Below, piece after piece: positions 6,258 to 15,491 of a stretch of 16,496 nt of DNA. The translations under genes and the position numbers were made by a program. Below the pieces are notes generated by a model that worked only from the letters and a program-made list of their open reading frames with translations, did not search any database and was not told where the DNA came from. Position 1 is the stretch's first letter, and the number at the start of each line of letters is the position of its first letter. This stretch comes from Wenzhouxiangella sp. (GTDB taxonomy: Bacteria > Pseudomonadota > Gammaproteobacteria > Xanthomonadales > Wenzhouxiangellaceae): assembly GCA_007135355.1 (NCBI GenBank), contig SLJA01000337.1, positions 1 to 16,496 of the forward strand, written 5' to 3'.

Positions 6258-7686
6258 GCGCCACCCCTTGCTGCACGCGCTTGCGCAAGCCCTGGCCCAG
6301 GCGGCCAACGTCCCCGGCGCCCATCAGCAACAAAAGATCATCGTCCTGTACCAGTTCAGACAATGCCGGAACGACCTCGTCGATCGTTCCCACGCGCCGA
6401 ATGGCAGTCTCGCTGCGCTGGGTGATGGCCCGTGCCAGCGCATCCGAATCAATCCCGGCCACCGCGGTCTCGCCGGCGGCATAGATATCGGTCAAAACCA
6501 ACTGATCGACTTCACCGAGCACGCGCGCGAACGCGTCGAACTGGTCACGCGTGCGCGTATAACGATGTGGCTGGAACACCAACACCAGGCGTTTGTCCGG
6601 CCAGCCAGACCGCGCGGCCTGCAGCACCGCATCCAGTTCAGTCGGATGGTGACCATAATCTTCGAAGGCCAGGGCGCGTTTGCCATCAAACTCAAGTTCG
6701 CCGATTTCAGCAAAGCGCCGACCGATGCCGGCAAAAGCCTCGAGGCCGACGACGATATCGTCGGAGGACAGCCCCAACTCCCAGGCCACCGCGGCAGCGC
6801 CCAGCGCGTTTTGTACGTTGTGCCGTCCCGGATGGCTCAGGCTCACCGGCAGGCCCTCGGGATGATCCGGCAGCCACAGCAGAAAACGCATGCTGCGGCC
6901 ACTCTGGCTGAGTTCCGTGGCGCGCACGTCCGCAGCCTCGTCAAACCCATAGGTGACCACGTTGCGACCCACTTCGGGCACCAGCTGGGCGACATGGGGA
7001 TCATCGATGCACATCACGGCCACTCCGAAAAACGGCAGGTGATGCAAGAATTCCAGAAAGGCGTGTTGCAGACGATCGAAGCTGCCCTGGTAGGCGTCGA
7101 GGTGATCGCGATCGATGTTGGTGACGACCGAAATCACCGGCTGCAGCTGCAAAAAAGAGGCATCGCTCTCGTCGGCCTCGGCGACCAGATAGCGTCCCTC
7201 GCCCATGCGCGCATTGCTGCCGAAGGCGTTGACCAGCCCGCCGATGATAAAGGTCGGATCCAGACCTGCATGGGCCAGAATCCCGGCCAGCAAGGTGGTT
7301 GTGGTGGTCTTGCCATGGGTGCCGGCAACCGCAATACCGTGGCGAAAACGCATCAGTTCGCCGAGCATCTCGGCCCGGGCCACTACCGGCGTGCGGCGCT
7401 CGCGCGCGGCCACCAGCTCCGGGTTGTCGGTGGCCACGGCGCTGGAGACGACCAGCACATCGGCCTCGCCCAAATGTTCCGCGCGGTGACCGATCTCCAC
7501 TCGGGCGCCAAGCGCGCGCAAGCGGCCTACGGTGTCACCATCGGCAAGATCCGAACCGCTGATCTCGAAGCCGAGATTCAGCAGCACTTCAGCAATGCCG
7601 CTCATGCCGGCTCCCCCAATGCCGACCAGATGAATCTGCCGGACCCGATGCATCAGGCCGGTCGCCGGTCGCTGGCCGCGCGTCAT
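6250..7686 (-). CDS. murC: UDP-N-acetylmuramate-L-alanine ligase
   Basis: MurC adds L-Ala to UDP-MurNAc, the first amino-acid step of the stem peptide, in the cytoplasm. The 478-residue product has the N-terminal substrate domain motif IHLVGIGGAGMSGIAEVL (18-35), the Mur-ligase ATP motif AGTHGKTTTTTL (121-132), AEADESDASFL (169-179), NIDRDHLDAY, the C-domain start YGHHPTE, and FQPHRYTRT. The ATG at 7686 overlaps the murG stop (ATGA) and has an excellent GGAGG 7 bases upstream. ATGs further upstream (7704) and downstream (7653) are less supported. The gene follows murG and overlaps ddlB, suggesting coupled translation. Identification is certain. Confidence 0.98.
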   Translation of the reverse strand: MTRGQRPATGLMHRVRQIHLVGIGGAGMSGIAEVLLNLGFEISGSDLADGDTVGRLRALGARVEIGHRAEHLGEADVLVVSSAVATDNPELVAARERRTPVVARAEMLGELMRFRHGIAVAGTHGKTTTTTLLAGILAHAGLDPTFIIGGLVNAFGSNARMGEGRYLVAEADESDASFLQLQPVISVVTNIDRDHLDAYQGSFDRLQHAFLEFLHHLPFFGVAVMCIDDPHVAQLVPEVGRNVVTYGFDEAADVRATELSQSGRSMRFLLWLPDHPEGLPVSLSHPGRHNVQNALGAAAVAWELGLSSDDIVVGLEAFAGIGRRFAEIGELEFDGKRALAFEDYGHHPTELDAVLQAARSGWPDKRLVLVFQPHRYTRTRDQFDAFARVLGEVDQLVLTDIYAAGETAVAGIDSDALARAITQRSETAIRRVGTIDEVVPALSELVQDDDLLLLMGAGDVGRLGQGLRKRVQQGVAHD

Positions 7687-8744
7687 GCCGCCACCTCCAG
7701 GCAAGCAGTAACCACACGATCCACTGCATCCGGTCGAGCCAGCGCACGCGCTTTGCCGGCCATGGCGGTCAACTCCTCACGCGTCAGCGCCTGCAGCCGC
7801 GCCGCCAGGCGCTCCGGGGTCAAATCAGACTCTGCTTCCAGCCAGGCCGCACCGGCGTCGGCCAGAAAACGCGCGTTGGCCGTCTGGTGGTCGTCGACCG
7901 CGTGCGGAAACGGCACCAACAAGGCTGCCACTCCGGCTGCGGCCAGCTCGGCGATGGTCAGCGCACCGGCGCGGCAGATCGCCAGGTCGGCATCAGCCCA
8001 GGCGGTGGCCATATCGTCGATGAATTCGACCACCTCGGCCTCGACCCCGAGCTGTTTGTAATTTTGCGTGGTATGCGTATGTTGCCGGCCGCCCTGGTGC
8101 AACACCCGCGGCCGATCATCCGCGGTCAGCAGGGCCAGCGCGCGCGGCACGATCTCTCCTAGCGCCGCCGAGCCTTGACTGCCACCAATCACCAGCAGAC
8201 GCAGCCGGCCACCGCGGCCAACCGCACGCTCGGCCGGCGTCGGCAGGGCAAGAATGTCATCGCGCACCGGGTTACCACAATGCTCGGTATCTTTCAGCAC
8301 GCCCGGAAAACCACTCAGACTGCGGCGCGCCAGCGGCCGCAGCAGGCGATTGGTCAACCCGGCCACCGCGTTCTGTTCGTGAATGACCAGAGGCACACCC
8401 ATCAGCCGCGCCATAAGCCCCCCGGGCCCGGCCACATAACCGCCCATACTGAGCACACACTGCGGCCGCCGGCGCTGGAAAATGGCGCGTGCCTGCAGCA
8501 TGGCGCGCAGCACGCGTACCGGCGCGGCCAGCCAGCCCGCCAAGCCGCGGCCGCGCAAGCCACTGATGCCGATCCGGTCCAGCGCCAAGCCGGCAGCCGG
8601 GACCAGGCGATTTTCCAACCCGTGCGGCGTGCCCAACCAGCTCACCTCCGCACCCTGGGCGATCAGCGCTCGAGCAACGGCCAGGCCCGGGAAAATATGT
8701 CCACCGGTGCCGGCTGCCATGATCATGATGCGCGGAGCCGTCAT
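7683..8744 (-). CDS. murG: MurG glycosyltransferase (lipid II synthase)
   Basis: MurG is the peripheral inner-membrane GT-B enzyme that transfers GlcNAc from UDP-GlcNAc to lipid I. The 353-residue product (E. coli 355) shows the three glycine-rich loops GTGGHIFPG (12-20), SMGGYVAGPGG (99-109) and GGSQGS (187-192). HEQNAVAGLTNRLL (122-135), ICRAGALTIAELAA (256-269) and PFPHAVDDHQTANA (278-291) contribute to donor binding. The reading frame is open upstream as far as 9356, but that stretch lies inside ftsW in another frame and has no MurG-like sequence. The true start is the ATG at 8744, which overlaps the ftsW stop as ATGA. Its own stop overlaps the murC start. Confidence 0.98.
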   Translation of the reverse strand: MTAPRIMIMAAGTGGHIFPGLAVARALIAQGAEVSWLGTPHGLENRLVPAAGLALDRIGISGLRGRGLAGWLAAPVRVLRAMLQARAIFQRRRPQCVLSMGGYVAGPGGLMARLMGVPLVIHEQNAVAGLTNRLLRPLARRSLSGFPGVLKDTEHCGNPVRDDILALPTPAERAVGRGGRLRLLVIGGSQGSAALGEIVPRALALLTADDRPRVLHQGGRQHTHTTQNYKQLGVEAEVVEFIDDMATAWADADLAICRAGALTIAELAAAGVAALLVPFPHAVDDHQTANARFLADAGAAWLEAESDLTPERLAARLQALTREELTAMAGKARALARPDAVDRVVTACLEVAA

Positions 8745-9922
8745 ACGGCCCACCGTTCGCGCCGGCGTGGCCGGCTCAGGTTTTCCTGCTGCAGCTCCCA
8801 CTGGATGCGCACAACCAGGCCGATGGCCAGGATGGTCATCAGCAGGCTGGATCCGCCCGACGAGATCAACGGCAGGGTCAGGCCCTTGGTCGGCAGAACA
8901 CCCAGGTTGACGCCGATACTGACCAGCGACTGGATACCGAGCCACAGGGCGACACCCCAGCAGATGAACGCCTGGAATGGTTTTTCCATGCGCTGGGCGA
9001 TGACGCCAATCTGCAGCATGCGGCCAATCAGCACGCCGAACAACACCAGTACTACGCCAATGCCAATCAGGCCGAACTCTTCGGCCAGGACCGCAAAAAT
9101 GAAGTCGGTATGGGCCTCGGGCAGGTAGAACAACTTTTGCACGCTGGCGCCCAGTCCGACGCCGGTGATCTGGCCGCGCCCCACCGCGATCAAGGCCTGG
9201 GTCAGCTGGAAGCCGGCGTTGAAGGGATCGGACCAGGGATCGACGAAAGTCATCACGCGCTGGAAACGATACGGTTCCAGGGCAGCAAAGCCGAACAGCG
9301 GCAGGCTGCAGGCGCCGAGCACGAACAGATGACGCCAGGCCGCGCCGGCCAGCCACACCATGCCGCCGACGATGGCCGCAATGACCACCGCCGAGCCCAT
9401 ATCGGGCTGCTTGAGCAAGACGACACCAATGACACCAGCGGCGATCAGCGGTTTGAGCGCATCAATGAAGCGGGCTCGATGCAGCTCGGGTCGGCGAGCC
9501 AGATAGCCGGCCACGAACACGATCATCAGCAGCTTGACCGCCTCGACCACCTGGAATCTGACAATTCCCAGGTTGATCCAGCGAGTGGATCCGTTGACTT
9601 CGTGCCCCAAACCGGGAATGAACGGCAACAAGAGGATCGCGATTGATGCCAGCAGGCAATAACCGGCGACGCGTTCCAGGTGTTGACTACCCAGCACACG
9701 CAGGCTGCCGGCCAAGGCCAGCCCCAGCAGGATAAACACCAGATGGCGGGTGACAAAGTGCCAGGATGAGACCGAAAACTGCTCGGCGATGGCAATCGAG
9801 GTCGACGCCACCATCACCACGCCGATCGCCATCAAGCCGAGCGCTGGCACCAACAGATAGGCATCCAGCCCGACATTGCGGGGGACATCCTTCCATCGTC
9901 TGGCCTGTCGGATTGCGCTCAT
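8741..9922 (-). CDS. ftsW: FtsW, septal peptidoglycan glycosyltransferase (SEDS family)
   Basis: FtsW is a polytopic SEDS protein that polymerises lipid II at the septum with its partner FtsI. The 393-residue product has about ten hydrophobic segments and an N-terminal cytoplasmic tail. SEDS motifs are present: PGLGHEVNGSTRWINLG (103-119), the QPDMGSAVV loop (172-180), GFQLTQALIAVGRGQITG (237-254) and the PEAHTDFIFAVLAEE segment (268-282). D273 in that segment is the conserved catalytic Asp. PLISSGGSSLL near the end is also typical. The ATG at 9922 has GGTGAT upstream, just inside the end of mraY. The end overlaps murG (ATGA). The gene lies only 7 bases after mraY, where murD is usually found. 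Confidence 0.97.
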   Translation of the reverse strand: MSAIRQARRWKDVPRNVGLDAYLLVPALGLMAIGVVMVASTSIAIAEQFSVSSWHFVTRHLVFILLGLALAGSLRVLGSQHLERVAGYCLLASIAILLLPFIPGLGHEVNGSTRWINLGIVRFQVVEAVKLLMIVFVAGYLARRPELHRARFIDALKPLIAAGVIGVVLLKQPDMGSAVVIAAIVGGMVWLAGAAWRHLFVLGACSLPLFGFAALEPYRFQRVMTFVDPWSDPFNAGFQLTQALIAVGRGQITGVGLGASVQKLFYLPEAHTDFIFAVLAEEFGLIGIGVVLVLFGVLIGRMLQIGVIAQRMEKPFQAFICWGVALWLGIQSLVSIGVNLGVLPTKGLTLPLISSGGSSLLMTILAIGLVVRIQWELQQENLSRPRRRERWAV

Positions 9923-9929
9923 GATCGCA

Positions 9930-11006
9930 TCACCGAATCTTCAGGGTGGCCAGGCTGGCCAGTACGAGCATTACCGAAATGATCCAGAAACGCACAATCA
10001 CCTTCGGCTCCGGCCAGCCTTTGAGTTCGAAGTGATGGTGAATCGGCGCCATGCGGAAAATTCGCTTGCCGGTAAGTTTGTAGGAAGTCACCTGCAGAAT
10101 CACCGACAACGTTTCGATCACGAAGATACCGGCCATGACGACAAAAACGATTTCCTGACGCACGGCAACCGCAACCAGTCCCAGCGCAGCACCGACGGCC
10201 AGCGCGCCGATATCGCCCATGAACACCGAGGCCGGATAGGTGTTGAACCACAAAAAACCCAGCCCGGCACCGGCCAGTGCACTGCAGAAAATGGCCAGTT
10301 CACCCACTCCCGGCACATGCGCGATCTGCAGGTAGTCGGCGAACACCGCATGGCCGGTCGCGTAGGCGAAAATGCCAAGACCGGTGGCCACGAACACCGC
10401 CGGCATGATCGCCAAACCGTCCAGACCATCGGTCAAATTCACAGCATTGGACGAACCCACAATGACAAAGTAAGTCAGCACGACGAAACCGAAACCCAGC
10501 GGAATGGCAATGTCTTTGAAAAACGGCACAAACAGCTGTGTGTTGGCCGGCACATCGGCGCTGTAGTACAGGAACAAGCCCACGGCCAGCGCAGCCAGCG
10601 ACTGCAACAGATACTTCCAGCGCGCCGGCAAGCCATCGCTGCTTTTGTCTCGCAGCTTGCGGTAATCGTCGACAAAACCGATCAGGCCGAAGGCAATCGT
10701 CACAAACAGGACGGTCCAGATGTAGCGATTGCCCAGATCCGCCCAAAGCAGCGTACTGACCACGATGGCAATCAGGATCATCGCCCCGCCCATGGTCGGC
10801 GTACCCGCCTTGATCTGGTGACTGTCGGGGCCCAGTTCGCGAATCGGCTGCCCATACTGACGCGCCGCCATGTGGCGGATAAAGAACGGCCCGATCACCA
10901 GCGAAACCGCCATTGCCGTCAGCGCCGCCATGATGGTGCGGAAGGTGATGAAACCGAACAGCGCCACATCGCGAGCCAGGTACTGTTCAAACAGCCACAC
11001 CAGCAT
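9930..11006 (-). CDS. mraY: Phospho-N-acetylmuramoyl-pentapeptide transferase
   Basis: MraY is an inner-membrane enzyme that moves phospho-MurNAc-pentapeptide from UDP to undecaprenyl phosphate, making lipid I. The 358-residue product (E. coli 360) has about ten membrane segments and the conserved loops GTPTMGGAM (68-76), VDDYRKL with the Asp pair D113/D114 (112-118), NAVNLTDGLDGLA (187-199), FMGDIGALAVG with the catalytic Asp D265 (262-272), and PIHHHFELKGWPEPKV (321-336). The ATG at 11006 overlaps the murF stop by one base (TGATG). The gene ends LKIR at a TGA, with no murD remnant after it. Confidence 0.98.
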   Translation of the reverse strand: MLVWLFEQYLARDVALFGFITFRTIMAALTAMAVSLVIGPFFIRHMAARQYGQPIRELGPDSHQIKAGTPTMGGAMILIAIVVSTLLWADLGNRYIWTVLFVTIAFGLIGFVDDYRKLRDKSSDGLPARWKYLLQSLAALAVGLFLYYSADVPANTQLFVPFFKDIAIPLGFGFVVLTYFVIVGSSNAVNLTDGLDGLAIMPAVFVATGLGIFAYATGHAVFADYLQIAHVPGVGELAIFCSALAGAGLGFLWFNTYPASVFMGDIGALAVGAALGLVAVAVRQEIVFVVMAGIFVIETLSVILQVTSYKLTGKRIFRMAPIHHHFELKGWPEPKVIVRFWIISVMLVLASLATLKIR

Positions 11007-12337
11007 CAGTTGTCTCCCTCGAACAGGCCGTTGACGATGCGCTCCATGGCCATCGAACGCGATCCTTTGACCAGGCAGTTGACGCCGGGCAGCAGATCCT
11101 CGCGCAACGCTTCCAGCAAGGCTTCATGCGAAGAGAAATGGCGCCCGCGGGCACCGAAAACCTCGCAACTCAACCGGCTGGACTGGCCGACGCAATACAA
11201 ACGGCGCACGCCCAGGTCGGCCGCTGCCTGCCCCATTTCCGCATGCAGCTTGTCCGAGTCTTGCCCCAGTTCGGCCATGTCGCCCAGCACCAGCCAGCGC
11301 TCCCCACCCAGTTCGGCGAGCACCTGCAAGCCCGCATACAACGAGGCCGGATTGGCGTTGTAGGTGTCATCGATCAGCGCCCAACCGCGAGCATGGTGGC
11401 GACGCTGCAGTCGCCCCGGCAGGCTGTGCATGCCTTCCAGCGCGCCAAGCGCGGGTTCGGCAGGCAGCTCGAATGCGTGGTTGATGGCCAAGGCAGTCAG
11501 CGCGTTGACCAGGTTATGGCGGCCGGGCAAGGCGGGGCGGAATGGATACTCTCGACCGGCGACCGTCACCACGACACGGCCATCCTGGATGCGCGCGTGA
11601 ACGTCCGCCGAAGCCTGCAGCCCAAAAGTCAAGACGCGGCGTGAACCGGCCAGGCCGCGCCAGAAGTCGGCGAAACGATCGTCGGCATTGATGATGGCCA
11701 CACCATCGCGCGCCAAGGCCCCATACATCTCACCCTTGGTTCTGGCCACGCCCTCAATGCTGCCCATGGTTTCCAGGTGAGCCGGTCCGGCATTGGTCAC
11801 CACACCCACTTGCGGTCCCGCCATTTCGGCCAGGTAGCGAATATCACCCGCCCGGGCCGCGCCCATTTCGATGACGGCGTAGCGGTGCGCGGGCTGCAGG
11901 CCGGCCAGGGTCAGGGGCAAACCGATTTCATTGTTGTAATTGCCTTGGGTCGACCAGGTCGGGCCGGCGGTACTCAGCACGGCGGCGGTCATTTCCTTGA
12001 CCGTGGTCTTGCCGTTGCTGCCGGTGATACCCACCATGCGAACCGGCAACTGCGAGCGCCAGTGCGATGCCACCTGGCCCATGGCCAGACGAACATCGGG
12101 GACGATCAACTGTGGGCCCGGCGCGTCAACCGCGCGCGTTACCAAGGCCGCGGCCGCACCGGCACGCAGGGCACGGCCAACATAATCGTGGCCGTCGACG
12201 CGTTCTCCCGGCAGGGCGGCAAATAAATCGCCCGGCTTGACCCGCCGACTGTCATGGGCCAAGCCGGTGATCTCGACATCGGCTCCGTGCACGGACCCAC
12301 CGGTGCATTCGGTCAAGTCAATCAAGCGCAAGCGCAT
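11006..12337 (-). CDS. murF: UDP-MurNAc-tripeptide-D-alanyl-D-alanine ligase
   Basis: MurF joins the D-Ala-D-Ala dipeptide (from Ddl) to UDP-MurNAc-tripeptide, completing the cytoplasmic precursor. The 443-residue product (E. coli 452) has the N-terminal domain with DSRRVKPGDLFAALPGERVDGH (29-50), ATP motif GITGSNGKTTVKEM (103-116), NYNNEIGLPLTL, EMGAARAGDI, NADDRF, and the C-domain motif LIDDTYNANPASL. The ATG at 12337 shares its A with the murE stop (TGATG). The end overlaps mraY in the same way. Identification is certain. Confidence 0.98.
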   Translation of the reverse strand: MRLRLIDLTECTGGSVHGADVEITGLAHDSRRVKPGDLFAALPGERVDGHDYVGRALRAGAAAALVTRAVDAPGPQLIVPDVRLAMGQVASHWRSQLPVRMVGITGSNGKTTVKEMTAAVLSTAGPTWSTQGNYNNEIGLPLTLAGLQPAHRYAVIEMGAARAGDIRYLAEMAGPQVGVVTNAGPAHLETMGSIEGVARTKGEMYGALARDGVAIINADDRFADFWRGLAGSRRVLTFGLQASADVHARIQDGRVVVTVAGREYPFRPALPGRHNLVNALTALAINHAFELPAEPALGALEGMHSLPGRLQRRHHARGWALIDDTYNANPASLYAGLQVLAELGGERWLVLGDMAELGQDSDKLHAEMGQAAADLGVRRLYCVGQSSRLSCEVFGARGRHFSSHEALLEALREDLLPGVNCLVKGSRSMAMERIVNGLFEGDN

Positions 12338-13797
12338 CAGGCGGCCTCCTTCAGGTAGCGTCGAACGACCTCGGCATCTGAAAAAGGCAGACGCCGCTCG
12401 CCGATGATTTGCTCGGTTTCATGACCCTTGCCGGCCACCAGCACCAGATCGCCAGCACCGCTCTCCCGCAGGGCGGTGATGATGGCAGCCTCGCGATCGC
12501 GAATCACGCGGCTGCGCTCCGGTCGATGCTGACCGGCCTGGATCGCCCGAATGATGGCTGTACCGTCCTCACCGCGCGGGTTGTCGTCGGTCAGGATGAT
12601 CTGATCCGCCAGCGACTCGGCGATCCGACCCATGCGCGGACGTTTTTCCGCATCCCGTTCGCCGCCGCAGCCAAAAACACACCAGATGCGCTCTGCCCCC
12701 AGTTCACGCAAACTGAGCAGCACGTTTTCCAGTGCGTCCGGGGTATGGGCATAGTCAACCACCACCACCCTGCCCTGGTCGTCATGAAGCGCCTGCATGC
12801 GGCCGGGTACGGGCTGCAGGCGGGCGACGCTTGCTGCAATGGCCCGCGGCGACCGGCCGCGCGCGTCCAGCTCCAGCGCAACAATGGCCAGATTGTGCAG
12901 GTTGATCCGGCCCAGCAGACCCGATTCCAGATCGATGTGGCGATCATCGACCTGCAAACGGGCCTGCAAACCGGACAGATCAATGCGCAGCGGCTCAAGA
13001 CGGGCCCTGGCGGCGCGATGGTCGCCGAGGGTGTAACCGATCAGCCCGGACGCCAGATCCAGTCGGGCGGCCAGGTCGCTGCCGCGCGCGTTGTCCAGGT
13101 TGATGATCTGCCGCTGGCTGGCGAACTCGGTAAACAGACGGGCCTTGGCTTCGAAGTAGGCCTCCAGATCGTGGTGATAGTCGAGATGGTCGTGCCCCAG
13201 ACCGGTAAAGATCGTGCAGCTGAATTGCAAGCCCTTGAGCCGGCCCTGATCCAGCGCATGCGAAGAAGCTTCGAGCACCACCCGCTCGACGCCGTCTCGC
13301 GCCAAACCGGCCAATTCGCGATAAACCGTGAACAGATCCGGCGTGGTGTGGGTTCCGACTCGCTGCGCACCGGGACGGCCAATGCCCAGCGTGCCCAGCA
13401 TGGCAGCGTCTAGTGCCTGCGCCAGCAACCAGGCCACCGACGTCTTGCCATTGGTGCCGGTCACGGCGACCAGATCCATGGCCGACACGTCCCGCCAGAA
13501 GCGCTGGGCCAGGGTTGGCAGATGGTGCTCCAGCTGCGCTACCCCGATAGCCGGCACGGCCAGGTCACCCGCCAGGGCCGCGCGCTTGTCGTGCAAGACG
13601 GCCGCCGCGCCGGCAGCGATGGCGTTTTCGATGAAATCAGCACCATGACGGCTGCCGCCCTGCAAGGCGACGAACAGGGCACCTGGCCCAACCTGGCGCG
13701 AGTCCAGACACAGGTCAGTGATGCCGACATCGCGTTCCGGACAGGCCAAACCGTCGAGCAAGACGGACCAACTCATACGGGGCGCCTGACCGCTCAT
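12337..13797 (-). CDS. murE: UDP-MurNAc-L-Ala-D-Glu: meso-diaminopimelate ligase
   Basis: MurE adds the third stem-peptide residue in the cytoplasm. The 486-residue product has DSRQVGPGALFVAL (32-45), ATP motif VTGTNGKTSVAWLL (112-125), TTPDLF (151-156), EASSHALDQGRL (176-187), GHDHLDYH (201-208), VVDYAHTPDALENVL (346-360), VFGCGGERDAEKRP (374-387) and DNPRGED (405-411). The DNPR motif is the signature of enzymes that use meso-diaminopimelate, so the wall is probably DAP-type. GKGHETEQI (457-465) is also conserved. The ATG at 13797 overlaps the ftsI stop (ATGA) and has GGAG seven bases upstream. An internal ATG at 13776 is possible, but it lacks that overlap and site. The end overlaps murF by one base. 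Confidence 0.97.
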   Translation of the reverse strand: MSGQAPRMSWSVLLDGLACPERDVGITDLCLDSRQVGPGALFVALQGGSRHGADFIENAIAAGAAAVLHDKRAALAGDLAVPAIGVAQLEHHLPTLAQRFWRDVSAMDLVAVTGTNGKTSVAWLLAQALDAAMLGTLGIGRPGAQRVGTHTTPDLFTVYRELAGLARDGVERVVLEASSHALDQGRLKGLQFSCTIFTGLGHDHLDYHHDLEAYFEAKARLFTEFASQRQIINLDNARGSDLAARLDLASGLIGYTLGDHRAARARLEPLRIDLSGLQARLQVDDRHIDLESGLLGRINLHNLAIVALELDARGRSPRAIAASVARLQPVPGRMQALHDDQGRVVVVDYAHTPDALENVLLSLRELGAERIWCVFGCGGERDAEKRPRMGRIAESLADQIILTDDNPRGEDGTAIIRAIQAGQHRPERSRVIRDREAAIITALRESGAGDLVLVAGKGHETEQIIGERRLPFSDAEVVRRYLKEAA

Positions 13798-15491
13798 GGA
13801 CGCTCTCCGCTCGCCGCCATCAACAAGTCAATATCGTCCGGCGGGATACTGAACAGGCGTAGCGCGGCCTCCATAACGCGACTGAAGACCGGCGCCGCCA
13901 CGGCACCGCCGAAAAAGACCCCGTTGCTGGGCTCATTGATCACGACGACGGCCGCCAGCTGGGGCCGCGAGGCTGGCGCGAAACCGGCGAAACTGGAGAC
14001 GTAACGCGATTCGTAGCCGCCGGCCCCGATCTTGCGCGTGGTACCGGTCTTGCCGGCGACGCGATAAGCAGCAACCCGGGCGCGAGTTCCCGTACTGCCT
14101 TCCAGCGTCGATGCCTCCAGCATGCGGTTCACGTCGCGCGCCAGCGCCGGATCCATGACCGAAACGACCGGATTTTCGCTGCCCAAGATGAACGTCGGCT
14201 GGCGCAAGCGGCCATCATCCGCGATCGCCGCCATCGCCCGCACCAACTGCAGCGGAGTGACCGACAAGCCATAGCCATAAGACAAGGTCGCTTGCTCAAG
14301 CTTGCGCCAGCGCTCAAAATCGCGCAAGACGCCGGCCGACTCGCCCGGAAATCCGGTTCCCGTCACCGTTCCGAAACCCAGGCGTGAATACAGCCCCCAC
14401 AAATGGCGCGCGTCCATCGACAACACCAATTGCACCATGCCGACATTGGACGAGCGCGCCAACACGCCTTCCACCGTCAGCGGACCAAAGTTGCGAATAT
14501 CGCGAATGGTGTGCCCGGACACCCGCATGGTGCCCGGTGAGGTGTCGATCAACATCTCTGGATAAGCCAGGCCGGCCTCCATGGCCGCGGCCACGGCAAA
14601 CGGCTTGATCACCGATCCCGGCTCGATGACGTCGGTCAGCGCCCGATTGCGCATGTTTTCGCCCACGGCACGCATCGACGCGTTGGGGTTATAAGACGGG
14701 AAATTCACCATGGCCAGAATTTCACCGCTGGTGACATCCAGCACCACCACCGTGCCGGAACTGGCCCCAAACTCCAGCACACCGGCTTTGAGTTCGCGAA
14801 AAGCCAGGTACTGCAAACGCCGATCCAGCGTCAGCTGCAGATCGCGGCCTGGCCTGGCATCACGCACCAGCTCGACGTTCTGCACCACCCGACCCAGTCG
14901 ATCCTTGATCACGCGCTTGGCGCCCGGCTCACCTTGCAGCCAGGCGTTGTAGGCCAGCTCGAGACCTTCCTGTCCGACATCGTCGATGTTGGTGACGCCA
15001 AGAACCTGGGCGGTTACCTCACCGGTGGGATAAAAGCGCCGGTATTCGCGCTGGAAAAACACGCCCGGGATGGCAAGCTGGCGAACTTCCTCGGCCAGAT
15101 CCGGGTTGATGCGCCGACGCAGCCACACGAACTCTCGCGTTGCACGCTGGGTCAGTCTGCGTTCAAGCGCATCAACCGGCGTCTCAAGCAGCTCGGCCAG
15201 CTCCGGCAAGCGATCTGCCGCCTGCAGCAGCTCACCCGGATGGGCCCAGACCGATTCGACCGGGGTGGAAACAGCCAGTGGCTCGCCATTGCGATCCAGA
15301 ATATTGCCGCGCACGGTCGGAATAGCCACCTGGCGCAGGAAGCGGGCCTCACCCTGGCCCTGCAGAAAGTCCGCTTCTGTAATTTGCAGGTTGACCGCGC
15401 GCAAGACCATCAGCAGCGCCGCGGCCAGCATGATCGCGGCGGTCAGCCAGACGCGAATAAGGCGACGCGCATGTGGATTCGGCGCGCTCAT
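13794..15491 (-). CDS. ftsI: Peptidoglycan D,D-transpeptidase FtsI (PBP3)
   Basis: FtsI is the class B penicillin-binding protein that cross-links septal peptidoglycan together with FtsW. The 565-residue product (E. coli 588) has a short cytoplasmic tail, one membrane anchor (about 13-34), a pedestal dimerisation domain starting PTVRGNILDRNGEPLAVS (58-75), and a transpeptidase domain. The three active-site motifs are intact: SVIK with nucleophile S293 and K296, SSN (347-349) and KTGT (481-484). The pedestal motif RRFYPTGEVTAQVLG (151-165) is typical. The ATG at 15491 overlaps the ftsL stop (ATGA), and the end overlaps murE the same way. No change in the active site was seen. Confidence 0.98.
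   Translation of the reverse strand: MSAPNPHARRLIRVWLTAAIMLAAALLMVLRAVNLQITEADFLQGQGEARFLRQVAIPTVRGNILDRNGEPLAVSTPVESVWAHPGELLQAADRLPELAELLETPVDALERRLTQRATREFVWLRRRINPDLAEEVRQLAIPGVFFQREYRRFYPTGEVTAQVLGVTNIDDVGQEGLELAYNAWLQGEPGAKRVIKDRLGRVVQNVELVRDARPGRDLQLTLDRRLQYLAFRELKAGVLEFGASSGTVVVLDVTSGEILAMVNFPSYNPNASMRAVGENMRNRALTDVIEPGSVIKPFAVAAAMEAGLAYPEMLIDTSPGTMRVSGHTIRDIRNFGPLTVEGVLARSSNVGMVQLVLSMDARHLWGLYSRLGFGTVTGTGFPGESAGVLRDFERWRKLEQATLSYGYGLSVTPLQLVRAMAAIADDGRLRQPTFILGSENPVVSVMDPALARDVNRMLEASTLEGSTGTRARVAAYRVAGKTGTTRKIGAGGYESRYVSSFAGFAPASRPQLAAVVVINEPSNGVFFGGAVAAPVFSRVMEAALRLFSIPPDDIDLLMAASGERP

Noticed and set aside
5608..8061. An 817-codon open frame on the plus strand
   Set aside because: It lies opposite ddlB, murC and murG, which all have intact family motifs. 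Its product is Ser/Arg/Ala/Pro-rich with no recognisable domain, as expected from the antisense of GC-rich genes.
8745..9356. An N-terminal extension of murG of about 200 residues
   Set aside because: The frame is open but overlaps ftsW out of frame. MurG starts normally at 8744 with an ATGA overlap and full family length.
9876..11363. A 495-codon open frame on the plus strand
   Set aside because: It is antisense to mraY and the end of murF. The product is rich in His, Gln and Arg, a mirror of hydrophobic membrane codons, with no domain or ribosome site.
12409..13413. A 334-codon open frame on the plus strand
   Set aside because: It is the antisense of murE, whose motifs are complete. No independent evidence of coding.
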